Source of the DNA: Actinomortierella ambigua
Taxonomy: Eukaryota > Mortierellomycota > Mortierellomycetes > Mortierellales > Mortierellaceae
Length of the DNA stretch: 40,132 nt
Direction of reading: 5' to 3'
Assembly: GCA_016098155.1 (NCBI GenBank)
Contig: JAAAJB010000328.1
Span: forward strand, 1-40,132
In this document: positions 32,351 through 40,132 of the stretch, one piece after another
Numbering within the stretch: position 1 is the stretch's first letter
Layout: each line of letters begins with the position of its first letter
Made by a program: the position numbers and the translations under genes
Notes under the pieces: model-generated
Database searches by the model: none
Told to the model about the DNA's origin: nothing
Seen by the model: only the letters and a program-made list of their open reading frames with translations

Positions 32351-33718
32351 ATGGATCAATCCGCTACTTTCACCGGCTGGGCCTCAAGTGGCTCTCTTCA
32401 TTTAAATTTGTGGAGTTACAATCCCCGCCCTCTCGGAAAGCGCGACATCGATGTGGAGATTTCGCACAGTGGCATATGCGGCTCAGATATTCACACACTT
32501 AAGCAGGAGCTTGGCCCATTGATTAACCCACCATGCATTGTGGGCCATGAGATTGTGGGAAAGGTGGTTGCTCGCGGGGATGATGCCTCTCACCAAATAG
32601 GCGACAGAGTTGGTGTTGGTCCTATGGTCGACTCGTGTTTGGATTGTGAGGCCTGTAACTCTGACATGAATCAACAGTGCAAGAAGATGGCCTTCACTTA
32701 TAACGACGTTTACAAGACGAAGGGCAGGAGCCCAGCGGTCACATATGGTGGATACGCCGACCGTGTACGTGTTCCTGGCGAGTTCGCCTATAAGATTCCG
32801 GCAGCCATCTCTTCCGCTGAAGGTGGGCCACGATAGACAAGGTTCTCGACAAAAGATGAGGAATTATTTATAGTATCGTATGGTCCTAAAAAAAACCTAA
32901 CGTTGGCATGCATATTCACCACCCACAAATATTGTCAAAGCCGCTCCACTCCTCTGCGCCGGCGTTACGACTTATGCTCCACTTGTTCGCTACGGCGCCG
33001 GTCCGAAGAAGACTGTCGGTGTTTTTGGAATAGGAGGATTAGGTATCACCTGAGCATCACGGAGCTACATGCATCAGCCTATGTATTTCCACCACCAACA
33101 CTCCGCGCCTTCACCTAACTGAAAGGGCAATTTTGCGAATAGGTCACCTCGCCATTCAGTGGGCTGCAGCTCTCAAAGCCAAGGAAGTTTTCGCCATATC
33201 TACCAGTGATAGCAAGCGCGATGAAGCAAAGAAGCTCGGTGCAACCAAGTTCATCAAGTAAGACATGCTTGTCATTTTTGGAATTGTGAAACGAGCTGAT
33301 ACCATTAAACCGAGCACAAACTTATCCAGAGTGTCCTTGCACCTCTAGCTCGCGCAAGAAGGAAGAGACAGAAACATTGGCTAGCATGATCGATATTCTA
33401 CTCGTAACCTCGTTCGGACCCGATACAGACTACAACCAACTGCTTGGCTGGGTCAATGACAATGGCCACGTCATCATGCTGGCCTTGCCTGAGGAGCCCA
33501 TGAAAGTCAACGCAACATCGTTGATCTTCCGTAACGTTTCGCTGACAGGTTCTCTCATCGGAGGTCGTCGGCTCACACAGGAGATGCTTGACTTTGCAGC
33601 CAAGCACAATGTCCGACCTATGATAGAGAAGATGGCGATGTCGGATGCCAATGCCGCGGTACGGCACATGGTGGAAGGCCATCCTCGCTACCGAATCGTC
33701 ATGGAGACTGGAAAGTAG
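32351..33718 (+). CDS. Zinc-dependent, NADP-type alcohol dehydrogenase (cinnamyl-ADH/Adh6-like)
   Basis: Four exons (32351-32822, 32941-33042, 33143-33257, 33349-33718) give 352 aa, normal for the MDR cinnamyl-alcohol dehydrogenase family. Catalytic zinc ligands are Cys43 (GICGSDIH), His66 with Glu67 (VGHE) and Cys163 (PLLCAG). Structural zinc ligands are Cys96, 99, 102 and 110. The Rossmann motif is GIGGLGH at 187-193. It is followed by AISTSDSKR (209-217), where Ser/Lys/Arg in place of the usual acidic residue favour NADPH. Such enzymes reduce aromatic and branched aldehydes in the cytosol. All key residues are present. Exons 3-4 are duplicated downstream as a pseudogene. The gene is convergent with kelch copy A, 173 bp away. 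Confidence 0.92.
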
Positions 33719-36054
33719 AGGCCACACGCTGGCGAAGTTTGAGATAGAGGAAATGTTCTGCCGATTTGCTATAGAACCCTGTGGCATGGCCAAAGCCATT
33801 CTGCCACCAAAGCAGTGTTGCACATCCGATATAGTCGTTACAATTGTAGTATATTCATATTGGCTGTCTCAACTTGCTAATACTACAGTCATTAGGGCTG
33901 CCACTGGGGTCCTGGTCGTTCTTCCGTCCACTTTTCACGCGTCATATAGCTGTGACCCAGTGTTTGAGGATTTCGTGAGCCTGGTCCTGACCGAGAAGAC
34001 GATGGCGGAGAATAATGTGGCAGCTCGTAGCCATACGTGGTTGCTGCCGATAGAGCAGAATGAGGGGGTGCGATAGTGGTCTCGCTGTACTGTGATCCGT
34101 CGGCAGCGTAGCTGTTGTAGATATTGGTGCCAAACGGGTGAGATTGAGGGCCAGGCGGTGGTGATCGAGTGGCTCGTCTTGTGGAATACAATTTAGCATC
34201 CTTGGTAGAATGTCGATTGTCAGCTGTACCATCGTCAACGTCGTCAGAGCCGTAGGGGTATTGAGGAGGATGGAGGGCGGCCACTCGAGAAGGTGTCTGA
34301 ATCACACGGCTTGTGACATGCATCTCGACCTTGCTCTCTTTCTGGTGGCTGCTGTGGTCGGTATCGGAAGGCAGGTCGTCATGATGAGGGCGGTGTCGTG
34401 ATCCCCGCTTCTTGCGCATCCAAACCAGAAATCCAATAAGTGCAACCGCTGCTATACCTCCGACAGTGCCACCTGCAATGATACCGATGTTGGGCTTTGC
34501 ATCTGAAGGCTGTGCAGGGACCGGGTCAAGGTATTCCGCGGATGGAGCGTACTCTGATACCCAAGTTCCTGTAGAGATCTGGTAGATGTTTACGGGTGTA
34601 GATGTTTTGCCCGCATCAATCACGCTCTCTTTGTCGGCGCCTATAAAAAGTGTTACATGAAAGAGTATCTTAGTAGGCTGCAGTGCAACAGGACTCTGCC
34701 CAACGTCGTTGTATGCAATGGGAATCGGTTTCGCATACCACCCCATAGAAGAAAGTAGTCGCCAGCAACAGTGCATGCGGGCCAACCTCGGTTTAAATTA
34801 GAGATGCCACTTTTTTTCCATTGGAAGGTGTCTAGGTCCAAGATGAAGATATCCGTGTTGTAAATAGCAGCGGCACCATTGTCAAACACACCGCCATGCA
34901 GGACAACTCTTTTCCCATCATCAGCTACAAAATGAGAGATAAAAGTATGAGATGACGACATTGATAAAGGCATTCACCAGTGTTGCTTGCGACTGCAGTG
35001 ATTCAGTGTCACGTACTGATGGCCATACAATAATGGGCTATTGGCATATTCAAACCATTTGTAGCCTAATACGGATGAGGTATGAGAAGAGGAGTCATCA
35101 TGTCAGGTCAGGTTGAGCGCATGCTTTCTTATCAGTTCCAATGACTGAATATGAATATCATATTGCTAGCCTCACCTTTTCCTCCCACCTCTTTGACTCA
35201 GGATGATAGGTGAAGACGAGATTTCTGCGAATGGCAGGAAGAACTTCACGACTATAACCGCCATAGTACACTGCGCTCTTCAGATATTGTGACCAAACGC
35301 CGCCTTGGCCAGCGTTACTGCTCATCAAAAACTGAGTGCTGTTAAAGACAGCTGATGGAGGTGGGAATAGTATGTTCAACGCATTGTCACTGTCAAAGGA
35401 GTAGATGCTATAAACATCGAGGGTGCTGTTGGCTGAGAATTCGCCAGGAATGAGAACAGTTCCATCTGTACCAAGTGTCACAGGGGCCGAGTCTGACGTG
35501 CCAGGCATGATTGCCTTGGAGGGACTCCAGACTTTGGTCTCGAAAGAAAAGAGGTTGGGTTGTCTGTTCTCATATGGAAAGGCCGCGAACATGTTACCAT
35601 CCAGCGAGATGGCTCCCCGTCTATACGGACTCCGAGGACCAGTCGGCAATTGAATCCATGATGGCGACTTCGATGTCCAAGGTTTCGATAGATCTAAAGC
35701 AAAAAACTGGCCTGAGGCGCTGGAATCGTTTCCGTACGCGCCGTCGCCGACTTCAATGCTGCCGCCGTAGATGTACAGCTTGTTCTTGTGCTTGGCAAAT
35801 GCGGAAAGCGCCACTGGCAGTGGAGCAACTTGGGCTGTAATTCCCTCAAGAGCTAGAAAGAATAGCATGAGGAGGGTAGGCCGACCCTTCATGTTGACAG
35901 TGTTAAATGGGGGAATGAGTGATCAAATTCACCTGAGTCAAGATGACAGGGTGTTGGAAGAAGAATGAGAGATTAGGAATGGAAGTCATCTCATCTTTGC
36001 CTCACTGGACAGTCTGACTTCCAGATGAGCAATATAACGCTGTGTTACCAACCA
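33127..36054. repeat. Segmental duplication, copy A
   Basis: This block holds ADH exons 3-4, the convergent spacer, the whole kelch/TM gene A and about 160 bp upstream of it. It is collinear with 37135-40132. The left edge is gradual: weak similarity may extend back into ADH exon 2. Introns, spacer and exon boundaries all match. Confidence 0.85.
33892..35892 (-). CDS. Secreted kelch-repeat ectodomain with transmembrane anchor, paralogue A
   Basis: Four exons on the minus strand (35892-35176, 35065-35017, 34924-34739, 34640-33892) give 566 aa. A signal peptide (MKGRPTLLMLFFLALEGITA) leads into kelch/galactose-oxidase-type blades with YIYGGS, FFALDLSKPW, WIQLPTGPRSPYRRGAISLDG, VYYGGYS, VVLHGG, DIFILDLDTFQWKK and DYFLLWGG. 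A short stalk follows, then one transmembrane helix (about 369-392, IGIIAGGTVGGIAAVALIGF) stopped by RKKRGSRH. The 174-residue cytoplasmic tail is rich in Ser, Pro, Tyr and His. This is a type I membrane protein of unknown ligand. The tail has no recognisable kinase. The 16-residue exon 2 (TNGLNMPIAHYCMAI) carries the blade turn. Confidence 0.82.
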
Positions 36055-37134
36055 CTGCTGTGCAATGTACTGTACTTGAGCATATTCAGCCATTGGCTGT
36101 TGGTCCTTGCAGCATGAACATCGATATCATGCTGAGGAGAAAGTTACTCTGGCCGATTTTCTGGTCTCAATCACTGCCGAGAGAAGGTGGATGTGAAACT
36201 ACGGATTGACTCAGTAACATGGGACCCTCGAAAGCAAGCATTGTCTGGAGGGTAGGTGATTCCTTCACTGGGTGTCTTTGCATGGATGGCCGATGTTGTG
36301 TAACAAGAACCCTAAATTTCCCTCTCTTTCAACATGCATAACTCGGGGACTTAAGGTAAAGTGTCATGGCATCAGAGCGAACTTTAGGTGCAGTGACATG
36401 ACAGTATTCAATCGATGAAGGCTACGTGGTCCTCCCAGCACAGCTGCAGCGTGAGTATGTTGCCATGGTAAACTCTCGGTCTCTCTATTGTGGTCAGTGC
36501 TAGGCACCCTCTCAGCTTGATGGTGCTTGTACATCCACTGTCCTGTCATTGTGTTGCTAAAGACAATAGCTGGAGGTCACTTTGGTAGGAACACGCTTTC
36601 ATTGAGATACGACTTCAAGTTATGAATTGTAGAATTCTACCGCCGTGGAGCCTACTGGTTGAGTGTCGTGTTGATGATCACCATCTTGCAGGAATCTACC
36701 ACATCACGCTAAGGCATGCTCCTCTTTGAGCGCTTGTCGTGTGGTAACTAACCTCTTTCGCACGCGCGCATCGCGTGGTTGTTGGACTTCTCTCTTTCGA
36801 ATAGCCGTGTTACCCACAGTCCACTACCGCACTTGACCGCTGTAAGGTGAGATCCACTTGCTGAGCCTTCACTTAGCCCAAGAAACCAACAGTATAAACA
36901 TCTACTGTACTTGCCTTGTGCCAAACGAGAGGCACTCAAAGTGTTTTCCTGAGATTCGATACGATATAGAGCGTTCTACTTATCCCCTTTCGCTCACACG
37001 TTTCTCCACGTCCCTTAATCTGCCTGATCCAAGAGACTGTAAGGTGCCAATTACACACATTGAGGTCGCATATAGGCTTCAAATTCTGTATCTCCACCGC
37101 CACCATTACCCCGGGCCTGGTAGCAAACTGCGAG
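35893..37134. other. 1.24 kb intergenic between the duplicated blocks
   Basis: The first 160 bp are the kelch A promoter, similar to the sequence upstream of kelch B. From about 36055 to 36900 no gene or repeat is recognised. From about 36960 to 37134 a faint resemblance to ADH exon 2 and its following intron can be traced (for example CTGTATCTCCACCGCCACCA against CTATGTATTTCCACCACCAA), suggesting a heavily decayed extension of the pseudogene. Confidence 0.4.
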
Positions 37135-37151
37135 AGCAATCTTGCGAATAG

Positions 37152-37724
37152 GCCACCTCTTCGTTCAGTGGGCTGCAGTGCTCAAAGCAAAGTAAGGTCC
37201 TCGCCACATTTACTAGCTATAGCACGAGCATGGCGAGGCAAAGAATCTCGGTGCAAGTTCATCCAGTAAGATGTGAGTGTCCTTTGGATTTTAGAAGCAA
37301 GCTACTACTATTAAACCGAGCGCAAGCTGATATAGAGTGTCCTTGAACCTCCAGTTCACTTAAGAAGGAAGAGACAGAGACATTGGTTAGCACGACTGAT
37401 ATCCTACTCAACACTTCATTCGCACCCGATACAGACTACAACCAACTGCTTGGCTGGGTCAATGAGAATGGCCACGCCATCATGCTGGCCTTGCCTGAGG
37501 AGCCCATGAAAGTCAACGCGACATCGTTGATCTTTCGCAACGTTTCGTTGACAGGTTCTCTCATCGGAGGTCGTCGGCTCACACAGGAGATGCTTGACTT
37601 TGCAGCCAAGCACAATGTCCGGTCTATGATAGAGAAGATGGCGATGTCGGATACCAATGCCGCGGTACAGCACATGGTGGAAGGCTACCCTCGCTACCGG
37701 ATCGTCACGGAGACTGGAAAATAG
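37152..37724 (+). pseudogene. Truncated alcohol dehydrogenase pseudogene
   Basis: It corresponds to exons 3 and 4 of the intact ADH gene. The exon 3 relic (37152-37266) starts HLFVQWAAVLKAK and then has TAA, TAG and TAG in frame plus a base loss near its end. The exon 4 relic (37355-37724) is the same length as the parent exon (370 nt), stays open, and ends RIVTETGK then TAG. No usable exons 1-2 are present, so the catalytic and structural zinc ligands and an intact Rossmann fold are missing. The 113-aa open stretch cannot be an active enzyme. Confidence 0.88.
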
Positions 37725-37886
37725 AGACCGCACGCATTATGAGATAGAGGAGGCGTTCTGCTAATTTGCATTAGAACCCTGTGGCATGGCCAAAGCCATT
37801 CTGCCATCAAAAGCAGTGATGTATGTTCGATATAGTCGTTACAATCGTAGTATATTGGCTGTCTCAACTCTCTAAGACTACAGTTA

Positions 37887-39962
37887 TCAAGGCTGCCACT
37901 GGGGTCCTGGTCGTTCTTCCGTCCACTTTCCACGCGTCATATGGCTGTGACCCAGTGTTTGAGGATTTCGTGAGCCTGGTCCTGACCGAGAAGATGATGA
38001 TGGAGAATAATGTGGTAGTTCGTAGCCATACGTGGTTGCTGCCGATAGAGCAGAATGAGGGGGTGCGATAGTGGTGTCGCTGTACTGTGATCCATCGGCA
38101 GCGTAGCTGTTGTACATATTGGTTCCAAATAGGTGAGATTGAGGGCCAGGCGGTGGTGATCGAGTGGCTCGTCTTGTGGAATACAATTTAGCATCCTTGG
38201 TAGAATGTCGATTGTCAGCTGTACCATCGTCAACGTCGTCAGAGCCGTAGGGGTATTGAGGAGGATGGAGGGCGGCCACTCGAGAAGGTGTCTGAATCAC
38301 ACGGCTTGTGACATGCATCTCGACCTTGCTCTCTTTCTGGTGGCTGCTGTGGTCGGTATCGGAAGGCAGGTCGTCATGATGATGGCGATGTCGTGATCCC
38401 CGCTTCTTGCGCATCCAAACCAGATATCCAATAAGTGCAACCGCTGCTATACCTCCGACAGTTCCACCTGCAATGATACCAATGTTAGGCTTTGCATCTG
38501 AAGGCTTCTCCGTTGAGGGGGTTGAGGGGGAGGAATCCGATGAAGGTGAGGGCGCAGATGAAGGCGAGGGTGACAAGACTGTTTTTGAAGGCTGGACAGG
38601 GACCGGGTCAAGATACTCAGCGGATGGGGTGTACTCTGATACCCAAGTCCCTGTTGAGATCTGGTAGATGTTCACCGGTGTAGATGTTTTGCCAGCATCG
38701 ATCAGGCTCGTATCGTCGCCGCCTATACAAAGTGTTACATGAAAGAATATCTGAGTAGGCTGCAGTAAAACAGGACTCAGCCTAATGTCGTTGCATGCAA
38801 TAGAAAACAGTCTCTCATACCACCCCATAGAAGAAAGTAATCTCCGGCAACAGTGCATGCGGACCCAATTCGGGTAAAATTGGTGTTGCCACCTTTTTTC
38901 CATTGAAAGGTGTCCAGGTCCAAGATGAAGATATCCATAGAAGCGGTGCCATTATGAGACATACCTCCATGGAGGACAACTCTTTTTCCGTCATCAGCTA
39001 CAAAACGAAGAGAGATAGAGGTATGAGATGGCGAAAATGATAAAGGCATTCACCAGTGTTGCTTGCGACTGCAGTGATTCAGTGTCACGTACTGATGGCC
39101 ATGCAATGATGGGCTATTGGCATATTCAAACCATTTGTAACCTAATACAGATGAGGTATAAGAAGAAGAATCATGTCAGATCAAGTTGAGCGCATTGTTT
39201 CTCATCAGTTCCATTGACTGAGTATGAACATCATACTATTAGCCTCACCTTCTGCTCCCACGTCTTCGACTCAGGATGGTAGGTAACGACGAGATTTCCG
39301 CGAAAGTTAGGAAGAAATTCAGGACTATAACCGCCATAGTACACTGCGCTCTTCAGATATTGTGACCAAACTCCGCCTTCGCCGCTCGTACTCTTAAAAA
39401 ACTGAGTGCTGTTAAAGACAGCTGATGGAGGTGGGGATGGTGTGTTCAACGCATTGTCACCGTCAAAGGAGTAGATGTTATATACACCGCGGTTACTGCT
39501 GGGTGAGAATTCGCCAGGGATGAGAACGGTTCCATCTGTACCAAGTGTCACAGGGGCCGAATCATCCGAGCCAACGATGACTGCCTTGGAGGGACTCCAG
39601 ACTTTGGTATCGAAAGAAAAGAGGTTGGGTTGTCTGTTCCCATACGGAAAGCCCGCGAACATGGTGCCATCCAACGAGATGGCACCCCGTCCAAACGAAG
39701 CCCGAGGACCAGTCGGCAATTGGATCCATGATGGCGACTCCGATGTCCAAGGTTTCGATAGATCTAAAGCAAAAAACTGGCCCAAAGATCCGGGACTGAT
39801 TTCGTATTTGCCGTCGATAGTGCCGCCATAGATGAAAAACTTGTTCTTGTGCTTGGCAAATGAGGAAAACACCGCTGGCTGTGGAGCAACTTGGGGCTGC
39901 TGAGCTGTAATTCTCTCAAGAGCTAGAAAGAAGAGCAACAGGAGGATGGGTTGACCCTTCAT
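37887..39962 (-). CDS. Secreted kelch-repeat ectodomain with transmembrane anchor, paralogue B
   Basis: Four exons on the minus strand (39962-39249, 39141-39093, 38997-38821, 38722-37887) give 591 aa. Exon boundaries and phases are identical to paralogue A. The signal peptide MKGQPILLLLFFLALERITA is followed by the same kelch blades, but with substitutions and small indels (for example FIYGGTIDGKYEISPGS). A 29-residue Ser/Pro stalk (about 360-388) is absent from A. The transmembrane helix is about 394-417. The tail is again 174 residues with few changes. The start MKGQ is preferred over an in-frame ATG at 40067 because it begins the signal peptide and aligns with A. The first of the two paralogues to acquire or lose the stalk is unknown. 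Confidence 0.82.
38499..38593. repeat. 8-bp direct repeats bounding the 87-bp stalk segment
   Basis: TGAAGGCT occurs at 38499-38506 and again at 38586-38593, exactly 87 bp apart. Paralogue A has one copy (34504-34511) at the same place and lacks the 87 bp. The difference therefore equals one repeat plus the intervening DNA. Confidence 0.9.
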
Positions 39963-40132
39963 GTTGACAGTGCTGAATCGCTGAATGGAGGAGTGAGTGA
40001 TCAGATTCACTAGCGTCAAGATGGCAGGGCGGTGGAAGAAGAATGAGAGATGAAGAATGGAGGTCATCTCATCATTGCCTCACTGGACAGTCTGACTTCC
40101 AGATGAGCAATATAACGCTGTGTTACCAACCA

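Larger units (their letters stand above)
37135..40132. repeat. Segmental duplication, copy B (continues past the window)
   Basis: This block is collinear with copy A about 4 kb to the left. The last 58 bases of the window are identical to 35997-36054, so the true right edge is not visible. Confidence 0.85.

Noticed and set aside
37383..37724. 113-codon open reading frame as a small dehydrogenase gene
   Set aside because: It aligns entirely to exon 4 of the intact ADH, lacks all zinc ligands and follows a stop-riddled exon 3 relic, so it is annotated as a pseudogene.
1..40132. CRISPR array, prokaryotic operon or phage-like system
   Set aside because: Genes are intron-split and eukaryotic throughout. 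The only repeats are microsatellites, short coding repeats and the segmental duplication.

Overview
The window is nuclear DNA of a filamentous, early-diverging fungus. Nearly every gene is split by short GT-AG introns with T-rich acceptors, and most reconstructed proteins have clear fungal or eukaryotic orthologues. The gene mix (MGN-type fungal methyltransferase, giant F-box protein, GPI-anchored Kre9/Knh-like protein, secreted-kelch/transmembrane proteins) suggests Mortierellomycota. That placement is an inference, not a demonstrated assignment. No RNA gene or intact mobile element was recognised.

Layout. 1-2.5 kb: decayed, unidentified coding remnant. 2.5-5.9 kb (-): a 703-aa methyltransferase with a 1.3 kb intron. 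5.9-10.3 kb: gene-poor, microsatellite-rich DNA with one weak ORF. 10.3-12.8 kb (+): cyclase-associated protein CAP/Srv2. 13.1-13.9 kb (+): GPI-anchored wall protein. 14.0-17.4 kb (-): 1135-aa F-box protein. 17.8-21.9 kb (+): mitochondrial Lon protease. 22.3-24.7 kb (-): UBE2G1/Ubc7-type E2. 24.9-26.2 kb (+): mitochondrial ribosome recycling factor. 26.4-27.5 kb (-): proteasome beta5. 27.8-29.1 kb (+): proteasome beta6. 29.2-31.9 kb (+): two tandem LUD-domain paralogues, one with a mitochondrial presequence. 32.4-33.7 kb (+): zinc alcohol dehydrogenase. 33.9-40.1 kb: two copies of a kelch/transmembrane receptor-like gene (-), each next to an ADH 3' end. The second ADH copy is a pseudogene, so this is a roughly 3 kb tandem segmental duplication.

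Themes. From 14 to 29 kb, five of six genes concern protein turnover (F-box, Lon, E2, beta5, beta6). The sixth, ribosome recycling, shares Lon's compartment. Three divergent pairs (F-box/Lon, E2/RRF, beta5/beta6) have head-to-head spacers of 231-385 bp. The beta5/beta6 spacer carries two inverted copies of ACTGGCAAAA, resembling the yeast Rpn4/PACE element. The kelch paralogues combine a divergent ectodomain with a length-invariant 174-aa cytoplasmic tail, and differ by an 87-bp indel bounded by an 8-bp direct repeat.

Limits. All exon models come from reading splice sites and protein similarity by eye. Family assignments rest on recalled motifs, not database searches. The last beta5 exon lies beside a run of 9 Ns.
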